In this document: positions 43,373 to 54,300 of the stretch, one piece after another
Layout of the letters: each line of letters opens with the position of its first letter
Numbering within the stretch: the stretch's first letter is position 1
Source of the DNA: Anaerolineales bacterium
GTDB taxonomy: Bacteria; Chloroflexota; Anaerolineae; Aggregatilineales; J027
Direction: 5' to 3'
Length of the DNA: 64,000 nucleotides
Assembly: GCA_020634155.1 (NCBI GenBank)
Contig: JACKCI010000001.1
Span: forward strand, 434,001-498,000
Notes under the pieces: generated by a model
What the model was told of the DNA's origin: nothing
Database searches by the model: none
Seen by the model: only the letters and a program-made list of their open reading frames with translations
Position numbers and translations under genes: made by a program

Positions 43373-44272
43373 TTATTCCTCATCTCCGTCTTCAAATAGG
43401 CTATCGATAAAACGATCTGGGTCAAAAGGAACCAAATCATAAATAGACTCACCCAAGCCGATATAGTGAATGGGTAGCCCTAGTTCTTGTTGAATGGCAA
43501 AGACCATACCACCCTTGGCGGTGCTGTCAAGTTTTGTGACAATTACCCCTGTAACGTCAACAAATTCTTGGAACTTCTTGGCCTGATTCAAGGCATTTTG
43601 CCCCGTTGTACCATCTAGCACCAAGAGAATTTCATGGGGTGCATCCTCAACCACCTTAGCGATGACATTCCGAACCTTACGAAGTTCCTGCATCAAGTTA
43701 TAGTTGGAATGCAAACGCCCGGCGGTATCTACAATCAAAATCTCGGCACTCCGCGCCCGCGCAGCTTCTACCGCATCATAAACGATAGCACCGGGATCCA
43801 TGCCCGGATTACCGGAGATAACAGGCACATCAGCGCGGTCACCCCAAATCTTGACTTGTTCAATAGCCGCCGCACGAAAAGTATCACCAGCAGCAATGAT
43901 GGTCTTGCGATTATTTAGTTGCATACGGCGGGCCAGCTTGCCGATTGTCGTAGTCTTGCCAGAGCCATTAACGCCTACAATCATCACAATCGATAACGGG
44001 CGTCCACTCACATTCAGCGGGGTTGGCGTATGCAGCATTCCCCGTAATTCTTCTTTTAGAGCCAGCTTTAGCTGCTCGGTACGCGTAATGCCACGCTTGC
44101 GGAGGTGTTCTAAGACCGCTAGGGTTGTCGCCACCCCCATATCGGCCTGCAAGAACATCGCCTCTATTTCATCCCATGTATCTTCAGTGACATCGGTACG
44201 CCCAAAAGCTTGTGCAATTCGCCCAAAGAAGGTCGTCCGTGTACGTGATAAACCTTTACGTAATGAACCCAC
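43373..44272 (-). CDS. ftsY: Signal recognition particle receptor
   Basis: Membrane-associated SRP GTPase that receives ribosome-SRP complexes. 299 residues in the NG-domain form, without a long acidic A-domain. G1 GVNGSGKT (100-107), DTFRAAAIEQ, DTAGR and TKLD are intact. The start chosen is GTG at 44272, with GAGG six bases upstream. A TTG at 44338 would add 22 residues, but its bases are the -35 box of a good promoter (44338-44310), so it would not be in the message. First gene of ftsY-prfB. Confidence 0.95.
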   Translation of the reverse strand: MGSLRKGLSRTRTTFFGRIAQAFGRTDVTEDTWDEIEAMFLQADMGVATTLAVLEHLRKRGITRTEQLKLALKEELRGMLHTPTPLNVSGRPLSIVMIVGVNGSGKTTTIGKLARRMQLNNRKTIIAAGDTFRAAAIEQVKIWGDRADVPVISGNPGMDPGAIVYDAVEAARARSAEILIVDTAGRLHSNYNLMQELRKVRNVIAKVVEDAPHEILLVLDGTTGQNALNQAKKFQEFVDVTGVIVTKLDSTAKGGMVFAIQQELGLPIHYIGLGESIYDLVPFDPDRFIDSLFEDGDEE

Positions 44273-44309
44273 AATTTGCCTCGCCTGATTTTGTTTGGTA
44301 GCCTCAACT

Positions 44310-44338
44310 ACTATACTAGCAGGTTTAATCGGTTTCAA
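44310..44338 (-). promoter_or_regulatory. Promoter of ftsY-prfB
   Basis: Minus strand TTGAAA (44338-44333), a 17-base spacer and TATAGT (44315-44310). Predicted transcript start near 44303, about 30 bases before the GTG start of ftsY. Confidence 0.7.
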
Positions 44339-44426
44339 CTTAGGGTATAATTATGCACCAAAGCCGACTAAATATGTAGGCAATCTTGAGTAGCATGAAA
44401 GGAGCCTTGGCATTGCGCCATCACAT

Positions 44427-44942
44427 ATGATGATCGAATGTCCACAGTGCGGAGCCAATAACCCAGAGCAGAGCCTGCATTGTTATCGATGCGGTACCTT
44501 GCTGCGTTATGATCGTTCTACCAAAGTGTTCGACCAAGCTGACGAATCGCCTGTTATCCCTAAACGACGTTGGGGTACGGCGCGGTTTGACCGCGAAACC
44601 GTCATTTTGTTGCATGTACGCGGCTATAATGACCCGGTGCGGATAGTCTTTAGCCAAGATGAATTGGTCATTGGGCGAACCCATGCAGATGTTACAGTAG
44701 ATATTGATTTAACCGACCTTGGAGGTGTTGAAGCGGGAGTATCGCGCCGTCATGCCTTGCTTCGTCGGCAGAATGACACCATTGTTGTTATCGACCTTGG
44801 GAGCGCCAACAGTACCTTCTTGAATGGTCAACGAATTATCCCAAATGAGCCACGCATCCTCCGTGATGGGGATGAGATGCGGTTAGGGCGTTTAGTCATG
44901 CGAGCCACCTTTGAAGACACTTATGTCCCCGAAGAACGCTGA
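44427..44942 (+). CDS. FHA-domain protein with N-terminal zinc ribbon
   Basis: 171 residues, cytoplasmic. An N-terminal zinc ribbon (CPQCG ... CYRCG, residues 5-22) precedes an FHA domain (about 65-165) with IGRTHADV, GVSRRHALLRR and GSANSTFLNGQRI, the conserved Gly-Arg, Ser-x-x-His and Asn that bind phosphothreonine. It could read the output of the Ser/Thr kinases in this window. The best Shine-Dalgarno (AAAGGAG, 44398-44404) is over 20 bases before the ATG and would suit an ATT at 44412 in the same frame; the ATG is kept. A TATAAT lies at 44346-44351. Overlaps moaC by 20 bases. Confidence 0.88.
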   Translation: MMIECPQCGANNPEQSLHCYRCGTLLRYDRSTKVFDQADESPVIPKRRWGTARFDRETVILLHVRGYNDPVRIVFSQDELVIGRTHADVTVDIDLTDLGGVEAGVSRRHALLRRQNDTIVVIDLGSANSTFLNGQRIIPNEPRILRDGDEMRLGRLVMRATFEDTYVPEER

Positions 44943-45414
44943 TTCCCTCACCCACCTTGATGGGGAAGGTAATGCTCGCATGGTTGATGTTGGGCAGAAA
45001 CCCGATACTGAACGGCACGCCGTTGCGGTTGGTCGTGTGCGAATGGATGCCCCAACCCTTGCAGCCATTCAAGCAGGGAACACCAAAAAAGGTGATGTAC
45101 TAGCAGTTGCACGCATCGCAGGGATTATGGCCGCCAAGAAGACATCCGAGCTAATTCCATTGTGTCATCCATTGCCCTTGAACCATATCGACGTAGAATT
45201 GACCATTCAAACCGCGTCCAATACCATTGATATACGTGCCACCACCCAGACCATTGGTAAGACTGGAGTTGAGATGGAAGCCCTCACAGCCGTTTCGGTT
45301 GCAGCACTAACCATCTACGATATGGCAAAAGCCCTTGATCGCAGTATGCACATTGAAGACATCCATTTAGTCGAAAAATCCGGTGGGGCCAGCGGAGATT
45401 ACCGTGCTGAATAG
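44923..45414 (+). CDS. moaC: Cyclic pyranopterin monophosphate synthase
   Basis: Second enzyme step of molybdenum cofactor synthesis, making cPMP from the MoaA product. 163 residues. Family signatures are ARIAGIMAAKKTSELIPLCH, GKTGVEMEALTAVSVAALTIYDM and LVEKSGGASGDY, with the active-site Lys and Asp regions. ATG at 44923 starts inside the FHA gene (20-base overlap); an in-frame TTG at 44911 is less likely. Followed after 9 bases by the moaD-moaE fusion. MoaA is not in the window. Confidence 0.96.
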   Translation: MSPKNADSLTHLDGEGNARMVDVGQKPDTERHAVAVGRVRMDAPTLAAIQAGNTKKGDVLAVARIAGIMAAKKTSELIPLCHPLPLNHIDVELTIQTASNTIDIRATTQTIGKTGVEMEALTAVSVAALTIYDMAKALDRSMHIEDIHLVEKSGGASGDYRAE

Positions 45415-45423
45415 AGGAGCGAT

Positions 45424-46143
45424 ATGGCAGACATCACAGTAACCATCTTGTTCTTTGCAACCCTCAAAGATATCGCCGCCACTCGGCAGTTGACCCTTAC
45501 CTTACCGGAAGGTGCAACCATTGAGGTCGTGCGCCAGCAGGTAGTCGTACAGGTTCCTAAACTTCAGGCAGCGCTCAACAGTGCTATCGCCGCAGTTAAC
45601 AAAGAGTATGTTTTTGCAGAACACTCTATTCAGGATGGAGATGAAATCGCTTTTTTTCCACCAGTGTCGGGAGGAAGTTGGCCTACTGTCTTGCATGTCG
45701 CAGCCACAGCCATTGACCTCAATGACCTCACCGCCCAAATCGTAACACCTGCAACAGGTGCGGTAGCCCTTTTCAGCGGCTATGTACGTGGTGAGACATC
45801 CAAGCAAGAACAGATTGTGCAAACTGCCTATCTTGAATATGAAGCCTACACCGATATGGCGCTGGAAAAAATGCAACAGGTCGCTACTGAAATTCGTCAA
45901 CAATGGCCTCTTGTCCAAGGTATTGCCATTGTCCAACGCATTGGCACCCTACAAGTCAGTGAACCCACCGTGTTAATCGCCTGCGCTGCGGGGCATCGTG
46001 ATCAAGGCTGTTTTGAGGCAGCACGGTATGGCATTGACCGTCTGAAACAAATTGTGCCTGTTTGGAAAAAAGAGGTACAACCCAACGGCACACAATGGGT
46101 CGAAGGCACTTATCGCCCTACCCCTAATGACACACAACCATAA
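45424..46143 (+). CDS. MoaD-MoaE fusion (molybdopterin synthase)
   Basis: 239 residues. Residues 1-84 are a MoaD ubiquitin-like sulfur carrier, ending in FFPPVSGG with the GG at 83-84. From about 90 on is MoaE, with FSGYVRGET, LEYEAYTDMALEKM, RIGTL and the catalytic lysine region VWKKE. Together they insert the dithiolene sulfurs into cPMP. In separate MoaD the GG is the free C-terminus that carries the thiocarboxylate; here SWPT follows, so either the protein is cut after GG, as reported for mycobacterial MoaX, or sulfur transfer is altered. Starts 9 bases after moaC. Confidence 0.94.
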   Translation: MADITVTILFFATLKDIAATRQLTLTLPEGATIEVVRQQVVVQVPKLQAALNSAIAAVNKEYVFAEHSIQDGDEIAFFPPVSGGSWPTVLHVAATAIDLNDLTAQIVTPATGAVALFSGYVRGETSKQEQIVQTAYLEYEAYTDMALEKMQQVATEIRQQWPLVQGIAIVQRIGTLQVSEPTVLIACAAGHRDQGCFEAARYGIDRLKQIVPVWKKEVQPNGTQWVEGTYRPTPNDTQP

Positions 46144-46155
46144 AACAGGTATACT
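46127..46155 (+). promoter_or_regulatory. Promoter of the third kinase gene
   Basis: ATGACA (46127-46132), a 17-base spacer and TATACT (46150-46155). The -35 box lies inside the end of the moaD-moaE gene. The GTG start at 46194 follows after 38 bases. Confidence 0.6.
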
Positions 46156-46193
46156 ACACAGCGTTGATATGTGAGTAGGTCAGGCATTAGCGC

Positions 46194-48257
46194 GTGACAA
46201 GAAAAACACTTGGGAAATACGAAATTATTGAGCGGATTGGGCGCGGTGGCATGGCAGAGGTCTACCGAGGCTATCATGCCGCGCTTGATCGTTACGTAGC
46301 CATCAAGCTATTACATCCTTTTCTGGCTGACGACCCTGAATTCAAAGACCGCTTCGAAAAAGAAGCCAAGAATGTCGCCCGTCTGCGGCATCCCAATATT
46401 GTACAAGTTTTTGACTTCGACTTTGACGAACAGGGCGAAAGCTATTATATGGTGATGGAACTCATCAATGGCCCTACCCTTAAAGATCAACTCTTTGAGG
46501 TTGCCAACAACGACCATCCCTTTCCTCTCCGCGAGGCCTGCCGGATTGTAGCAGATACCGCCGGCGCTCTCGCCTACGCCCATAAACGCAATATGATTCA
46601 CCGCGATGTCAAACCCGCCAACTTGATGCTCGATGAAGATGGACGGGTAGTCTTAACCGACTTTGGTATCGCTAAAATCGTTACTGGTGGACAATTCACG
46701 GCCAGTGGTGGTATGGTCGGCACCCCAGCGTATATGGCTCCAGAGCAAGGGTTAGGTGAACCGGGAGATGAACGTTCTGATATTTACTCATTAGGGGTTA
46801 TTTTTTATCAAATGATCACAGGGCGTCTACCATATGACGCCGATACCCCCCTTGCTATTATTTTGAAGCATGTGAACGATCCGCTACCCAATATTCGGGA
46901 ATTTTTGCCTGATACGCCAGACTGGGTGGTTACCATCATCAACCGCACCCTCGAAAAAGAGCCAGAGAAACGCTATGAATCCGCTGACTCTTTCCTAGAA
47001 GAGCTACGGCGAGGGATGCATCACCTGCCTGCCAGCACACATAGCAGCGTTCCCCTGATTAAGCCACGTTCATTGCTGTCTCAACTGGATAGCAAACATA
47101 ACACTGCGACCATTACACAGACACCACCAAGCAGCGTGCTTGACCCTTCCCGCAAGCCATCCAACCAAACCTTGCGCCCACCGGATAAATATCGCACGCA
47201 AGAACTAGAAACGCCTGCTATACACCGTACCAACCCACCAATTACATCGACCAATCCGCGCATTGAGACACGACGCGAGGGGCAAACATTATTGTGGGCG
47301 ACCTTTTTCCTATTCGTTGTTGCACTAGGTGTACTTGGCTTCATCATTGCTGGGCGTGATGGACGTGGACCATTGGCCTCCATCTTCGCCACAGAGACCC
47401 CTCTAGCCACACAAATCTCGGAGGCGGAGATGACCTCCACCACCGATGCCCTCATCGCCATAGCGCAATTGACCGCCCAAGCATCGTTCACCCCAAGTCT
47501 AACACCAACGCCAACCATAACGCCAAGTTCAACCCGTACCCCAAGTCCAACAAAAACCGCGACTAACACACCAACCGATACAGCAACCGCAACCAGTACA
47601 CCAACGAATACACCAACCCGCACTGTGCGTCCTTCACGCACCTCAACATCAACGATTACCCCAACTCCGAGCCGTACACCCAACTATACACAGACTCAGC
47701 GGGCCAATGATCACATGACACAAACGGCGGCTGCTATCCAAAGTGCCACTGCCGCAACTCCAACCCTTACTCAGCGGCAAATTGTCGAGGCCTGCGACTT
47801 AGGCTATGTTGTCATTGAACCACGTAACTTATCACGCCCACCAACATTGAATGACAGCCTTAACCCGCGCCTCTTGCGGGCCAATACCGAGTTCACCTTG
47901 ACCATCCAAGTTGAAAATGCCAGCACCTGCGACTGGCCTTTGGAAGGTGGCTTAGAATTGACATTTATCAACGACACCACCGAACTTGACATCAATTATG
48001 ATGAGCTAACAGGCAATTGCGATGTGAATCCGGTATTTACTGACCGCAATTTCAGCAACCCTGAACGCCCGCGCATCTTCCTTGACCAACAAGTACCCCG
48101 CGCTGGCACCTTTGAAATCATTTTCGATGGTATCGCGCCTCGCACGCGGGGTTGTTATCTAGGGGCATGGCAGTTAGAGTTTTCCACGTATGACCGTCTT
48201 GCCATCAGCGCCCCTATCATTATTGCCATCCAAGTCTTTGGCGGTGGTGGTAACTAA
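46194..48257 (+). CDS. PknB-type Ser/Thr kinase with extracellular Ig-like domain
   Basis: 687 residues. Cytoplasmic kinase domain at about 7-275 with GRGGMAEVYRGY, VAIKLL, HRDVKPAN, LTDFGIAK and GTPAYMAPEQ. A polar linker leads to one membrane segment (about 365-385, LWATFFLFVVALGVLGFII). Outside is an 80-residue Thr/Pro/Ser-rich stalk, then a C-terminal domain (about 530-685) with FTLTIQVENASTCDWPLEGG, resembling NBR1-type Ig-like domains. GTG start, no clear Shine-Dalgarno. It could sense a surface ligand. Its architecture differs from the TPR kinases at 9823 and 13654. It ends convergent with the giant surface-protein gene. Confidence 0.92.
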   Translation: MTRKTLGKYEIIERIGRGGMAEVYRGYHAALDRYVAIKLLHPFLADDPEFKDRFEKEAKNVARLRHPNIVQVFDFDFDEQGESYYMVMELINGPTLKDQLFEVANNDHPFPLREACRIVADTAGALAYAHKRNMIHRDVKPANLMLDEDGRVVLTDFGIAKIVTGGQFTASGGMVGTPAYMAPEQGLGEPGDERSDIYSLGVIFYQMITGRLPYDADTPLAIILKHVNDPLPNIREFLPDTPDWVVTIINRTLEKEPEKRYESADSFLEELRRGMHHLPASTHSSVPLIKPRSLLSQLDSKHNTATITQTPPSSVLDPSRKPSNQTLRPPDKYRTQELETPAIHRTNPPITSTNPRIETRREGQTLLWATFFLFVVALGVLGFIIAGRDGRGPLASIFATETPLATQISEAEMTSTTDALIAIAQLTAQASFTPSLTPTPTITPSSTRTPSPTKTATNTPTDTATATSTPTNTPTRTVRPSRTSTSTITPTPSRTPNYTQTQRANDHMTQTAAAIQSATAATPTLTQRQIVEACDLGYVVIEPRNLSRPPTLNDSLNPRLLRANTEFTLTIQVENASTCDWPLEGGLELTFINDTTELDINYDELTGNCDVNPVFTDRNFSNPERPRIFLDQQVPRAGTFEIIFDGIAPRTRGCYLGAWQLEFSTYDRLAISAPIIIAIQVFGGGGN
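47490..47695 (+). repeat. Thr/Pro/Ser-rich stalk of the third kinase
   Basis: Low-complexity coding DNA built on TP, TNTP and TSTP units (for example TPSLTPTPTITPS, NTPTDTATATSTPTNTPTR). Likely an extended, possibly O-glycosylated spacer through the cell envelope. The open frames on the opposite strand here are shadows of it. Confidence 0.75.
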
Positions 48258-48289
48258 AACAAAAACCCCTCCACACCACGCGGAGGGGT
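48253..48289 (-). terminator. Terminator of the giant surface-protein gene
   Basis: Minus strand ACCCCTCC (48289-48282) and GGAGGGGT (48272-48265) form an 8-bp GC-rich stem with a 9-base loop, followed by TTTTTGTTTT. It lies 11 bases after the stop codon at 48301 and faces the convergent kinase gene. Confidence 0.88.
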
Positions 48290-48300
48290 CAAGTTCAGGG

Positions 48301-51300
48301 CTAGGCTCCGGGGCCAGCCTCAGTCGAGGTTGGCTCCGGTGTGTTTTCTGGTTCGGAACCTGCACCCTCAGTCACGGGTTCTGCCCGAATGACCAAGCGG
48401 TCTGCAAAAACACCTCGCGCCCGATCCCAGTTGGTACAAGTCAACAATGTGAGCATTGGGTCTAAGCTCGGATACGTCACCTGCACATCATTTGGTGGCA
48501 CTGTATCAATCTCTGTAACACGGAAGACATGCTGTTGGGCACCTTCCCAGATAATGATTTCATCACCAACTTCAAGATCACCCAAAAAATAGAATGGGCC
48601 GGGGTCATTATCATCGAGTTGAACATGCCCCACCAGCACCGTATTACCCCATGTTGGCTCTAGCCATGTCGTTTCATCTAACCATCCCACATTGTGCCCC
48701 AAGCGGCTCACGTCCCACGAATCATCCGTCAGAGGTACCCCAACAATCGGGATAGGGCGAGAATAGCCTAAACGTGGAATGTCCAAGCGGCGTGGGCCTG
48801 TCGCGGTCGGGGCAATATAGGGTGTTGGAGAAGGACGCAAGGTTGGTGCAAATGGCAAGGTCGGGGGAGGAACCACTGGCCCAGCATCTGTCGCCGTCGG
48901 TTGAGGCGTCAACGTCGGACGCCGAGCCAGTGTTGGTCGGGTAATCGGCTCTACTGTATCAGTAGCGACTACCTGTGGTTCGGATTCATCATCTTTTTTT
49001 TTACCGTCATCACCACCGAGCAATAAAACAAACCCGATTACTACGACCAGCAAAACAGCAGCCGCACCACCACCGATTAGCAAGCGTTTGCGGTTGGTTG
49101 ATAGGCCCGCCAACATCAGTAGCAGGCCTATGCCAAGGAACCCCGGCAACCCAGAGAGGCCCTGAGTTGTCGGGGGTTGATTACCATAGCCAGTAGTCGG
49201 CAACGTGCCATCACCAGAGCCAAACGAACCAATCGGCACCTCAACCTCAGAGCATACAGGGTTGCGGTCTTCGACATTAGCGCAAGCTTGATTTGACAAG
49301 ACCGATGGTACCGATACTGTATCGGCAACCTGCGCCACAATGGTAACAGTGAAGCGCCCACCGGGTGCGAGGGTATCCAAACTAACCGTCACCAATTGAC
49401 CAGTCACAACCGCTGCTCCACTAGTCGTGGTCGCAGATACTACTGTAAACGACTCTGGAACCGGATCGACAAAGGTGATATTCGACATGGCGTTAGTGCT
49501 ACCATTGGTCACGTTAATGCTAAAGGTGATTTGGTCACCCGGTGCGGCTCCTTCAGTATCAACCGTCTTGGCAACAGTGGGGTCGAGTGCGTTGGGGTCA
49601 AGCGGGTTACCGTCGGGGTCGGTACCAGTGCCTTGGGTCGTCGTAAAGGTCGCTTCACTAGTAGCCGTTACGGTTGGCACAGTACCACCTGTCGTTGTCG
49701 CAGAAGCGCTTACCACTGCACGAATGGTAGAAGCACGGTCTACAGTCCAAGTTGCGGTCGCCGTTGCTTGTCCACCTACTGCAATTGTTGTGCTACTTAG
49801 CGTCATTGTCAGTGTGGTAATGGCCGATTGTTGGTGCGTGCCTGTTAAGAAGACACCCATTGCCTGCGTGGTCAAGACATCTTGCAGCGCCAAACTAGCT
49901 GCCACTCCAGTTAGATCGGATGCCCCATTGTTGACAATCACAGCGGTAATCGTCACTGGTTCGCCAACAACACCGGGGTTCGGTGAAACCGTGATGGACT
50001 GAATAGCCATTGATGGCCGCAAAATCGTGATACCCCATGTGTCTTCTTGAGCGATGGGCACATCAAAATCATCATCCCACAGCGTAACCCCCACCATCGC
50101 CATTAGCTCGGTTGGATGGGTTGCCAGTGCGGTATAAGTCATGTCATCGCCATCAACAATCGCGTCACTATAAACCACCGTACACACTTCAGTCGTATCA
50201 AGCGGCCAGTTACAGGTATCCGCAAAGTAGGTATAGAGATCGCCTAAATTGCCTACCGTAGTGGAGGGGCTAGTGACGCTAAAGATGGAACTCTCAAAGG
50301 GATCTTCGTCTTCAGGCGGCAACACCAATTGAGACTGACCTAAGTTGCGTATTTGCAACGTAAATCCGATTGTGTCGCCTTCTTCAACTTCACTACCATC
50401 ATCATCTTCATTTGGTTGCGTAGCTGTAAGCGTAACGGACAGAGCAAGGTCTACCACATTGAATTCACGACTATCTTGCCCATTAATCTCATCAATCCCC
50501 AGCATACCCGTTGCAGTAACCACCGCCGTCACTGATGGGAAGTCATCGTCGCTAACCTCATAGGTGCAATGAACAAAGATTTCATCATCGGGGTCAAGCG
50601 TACCATCAAAGGATGTCGGAATGCCGTTCCCATTATAGAAGGAGACATCCGTGCAGGAGTCAGGCACCACCACATTAGACTCAATGTCTGTGATGGGTGT
50701 TGTCAAGGATGTGTTGTACAGCCGATAGATAAAAGTAATGTTATCGCCAGTACGCCACACTTTGGGGTCGGATTCTTGGATTTCGACCTTCAAATCAGTT
50801 TCAGGGAACTCAACTGGCGTCTGAACCGTTTCTGTATCCACGGGTGTATCGGGTTGAGTACCATCCACTACCGAAATTGTATGATCAACGGTGGGGTCAC
50901 TGTAGTTAGCGGCAATCATGCAGGTCGCGGTTGCAGTAGCGTTGGTGCTGGGTTGAATAAGCGCACCGTCTCCCCACATGTCTTCCGTTCCCTCAGTATA
51001 GGTTGTACAGGTATCATCCTCCAAAAGCAACAGTGCTGTAACAGCCGTTGCTGATTGATTCAGAACCGTGTAGGTATAGGTTACAGTACCACCGGGTGAC
51101 ACAGAAGCCATATCCGCTACAACTGAGAGGTCAAGTTGGGTACCACTACTCACCGGAGTTTGAATCACGACACTGTCTTGCGGTGTTGATGGTTGAGCGC
51201 TGTCGTAAACCTCAACCTCATGATCAACTGTTGGATCCACGAAGTTCGTATCAATCGCGCATGTTGCAGTTGCAGTTGCTGGTTGGTTAGGCAGCAACGC

Positions 51301-54300
51301 AACCCCAGCACCCCAGAGCGCCTCACCACCCTCGGTGTAGGTTGTACAAGTGTCGTCCACCAGTTGTAAGGTTGCTGTTACTGTTACATCGGAGATATTC
51401 CAAACGGTGTAGGTATAGGTCACTGTACCACCGGGAGCTACAAATGGCGCATTCGCCACTGCATTCAGCGCCAGCGTTGCACCAGCCGTTATAATCGGCA
51501 CCGATATGCTGTCGCTGTGGGAATAGGGTGTCCCAAGGGCATCTTCTGCTGTTACTATCCATGTGCCACTTACTGGATCAGGAGTAGTTGGCGTGATGTC
51601 GATGGGGCCTGTGTTACCCGCAAACAAAATTGAGCTTCCGGGAGCCAAAACACGCCCAACCGGATTCGGAACAAAGCCCGTGTACCAAGGCGTTAGGTCT
51701 GCAAAGCTGGTAATTGTCAATTGGCTATCACCAACATTCGTAACAACAAAGTCAATGTCCAATGAATCGCCAATCTGGACAGTAGTGGCAGATGGGATTA
51801 CCTCAAGGCGAATGTCACCTGCACCCAACGGCACAACGGTGATAGTACGGGTTACTGCCTGTGCCAATGGGCCACCAGCGCTGTTTGCCGTACCAATCGC
51901 CGTGCGCGAAATCTGCGGCACATCACCCGCTGTTAAGGTAATGGAACGAACTGCATTGAGACATTGACCCGGTACAAGGGTTGTCGTTGGCAAAGTGAAA
52001 GCGCCATCATCATCAGCCAAAGTCACATTTGTGAGGTCATCGGTTGGACTGAGTCCCTCACTGAGGTTACAAATCTCATAAATAAAGCTTACGGTAGTAC
52101 CAACCGTCGCGCTGGCGGTACTGGGTGTATTGGTCACTAACAGGTCACTATCCGTGATAAACACTTCAGCACTGGCAGAAACAACAATTGGTGAGCCGGA
52201 AACGGTGCCTTGCACCAGTACAGTGTTTACAAGTGGGTTACCATCGCTATCGGTGACCGTGTAATCATATTGCCGCGTGATGGTATCGCCTGCCGCAATG
52301 CTGGTCGGCCATGGTGGAGTGATGTCCAGTAATGAGTCGGATACAGCCAATCCGGTGATGGCAGTAGTTCCTGTGTTATGGACTGAAATCGTGTAGGTGA
52401 TGGTATCCCCAACACGTGCCACACTACGATCTGCCGTCTTAGTCACACTCATACCTGGCACAACTCGTGTCACAGTCCATGTATCCGTATCAGAGACAGT
52501 GAAGCCACCCGCAAGAGTACCTTCAGCGAGTACCTCAAAGTGCATAATGGTATCGCTACCCGTTACGGTATAGGAACGTGTGATCTCTACAGGTTGACCA
52601 CCCGTCGCAATCGTGAAGGGTGCCACTAGCGGTGTCACGCCATCTGTCAATGGGAGTAAAACCGTAATGCTAGAAATATCTGAAGGGCCGAGGTTGTACA
52701 CCGTGACGGTGAAATTAAGCTGAGTACCAGCTACCGCCTCAGTTCGTCCATTATCTTCAACAATGGTAACAGCCAAGTCACCACTGGATACAATCGCTGT
52801 AGCGCTATCCGAAACAGTCAGCCCACTTGAACCCGCCATTGCATCAACAATGGCCGTATTGGTAATGCTATCATCAGCACCTGATACAGGACCAACGCTA
52901 CGGTAGACATAAGTTGCGGTCGGGCAATTGTCGGGTGGCGTCCAGAGCGGTTCTTCGCAGGGGGGCAAGGCACCTTCACCTGCAGGCCAAACTACAGATA
53001 CACCCGAATTTTCGGTGTTGCTGAGTATCCCAAACAGTGTATCCGTCACTGTGATGTCATTGATCTGAATCGCCGATGGATTGACGATCGAAACTTCATA
53101 CCACAGGTAGTCACCGGGTTGGGCAAAGGTTGTCGGCTGAACACAAGCGCCAAAGTCGGGAACCGTCACATCATCGCTAACGCAAACAACTTTGCTTACA
53201 CTCAAGTCTGCGGGTTCAATGAAGATGGTGTATTGAGCGCTACGGGGCGGCGTCAACTCACCCGGTTGCCCATTGTCATCTTCAACACCCACAACCGTCG
53301 CTGTGTTGGTATAGGCATTGGAAATACCACCAGTATCCGCCGCAAGATTGGCCGTGTGCGGATAGGTAAAGACGTACTCCTCATCGGGGTCAAATAACGC
53401 ATCGTTGTTGCCAATAGCGGTAAAGTCAGAAATAACCTGCACCTGCCCATCTAAATAATCTGGGTCATACAGATTCAATTGATGCATCGGCACTGTAGTA
53501 GAGTTAGTGATGGTAATGCGATACTCATAGGTGTCGCCTTCCTTAACTTCAGTAATGCGTTGAGCAACCGCACACCCCGGACTTCCAGCGATACAGTAAG
53601 CATCCTTGAAGACCAGTAAGTCGGAAGAGCGAATGTCAATTTCGGCACTGGCCCCGTCCACAAGAGACTGTGGCGCAACATCAGGATTACCCGTTGCCTC
53701 AACGCGCACCGTATTCACAAACTCAGTAGTTCCAGCTTGCGGTTGGCGAACCACAATCGGGACAATGACGCAAACAAACGCTTGAGCAGCCAATCGGTCA
53801 GTCGAGGCCGGGCCAATTTCAAAGTCAGGGGCACCAGCATCACAGCTATTGAGCTTCATGGTGGTAATCGGTGTCCATGTGCTGTCACCGGGGATGACAT
53901 CATACACTGTGTCAATCCGAAGTGGATCCGTACCCGTATTGAAGACCTGAATGGTGTAGTCAACCGTCTCACCGATTGCCGCTGCCCCAACACTCGCTGA
54001 TTTGGTAATCCGAATACCGGGATTAATCAAGTCAACAATAGCAGTGTCGGAACCGGGAGCCGTTGAGACAAGCGTACCAGAACCATCTATCGTCACGTTA
54101 CCAATGGCATAGGCTGTATTGATAAAAGGATCAAGGCCGGGATTCGTCAAGATATCTCCAGCCGATGGCATCACCAATTGATAGGCGTTAATCACAGCGG
54201 TCCCAAACGGAGCTAGGCTCGCTTGAGCGCTAATAGGTACAATCTGCGAGGTAAGGTCTTGCCCACCAAAACCGGGGCTAAATGGCTCAAGGTCTTCATC

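Noticed and set aside
47081..47683. 200-residue Val/Gly-rich reading frame on the minus strand
   Set aside because: It is the mirror of the Thr/Pro stalk and linker of the kinase at 46194; low complexity, no start signal, no family resemblance.
47490..47695. CRISPR-like repeat array
   Set aside because: The short repeats are in-frame Thr/Pro codons with no constant repeat and spacer lengths.
49427..50002. 191-residue plus-strand reading frame inside the giant gene
   Set aside because: Shadow of Thr/Val-rich repeat codons read on the other strand; the minus-strand frame is uninterrupted and has clear domains.
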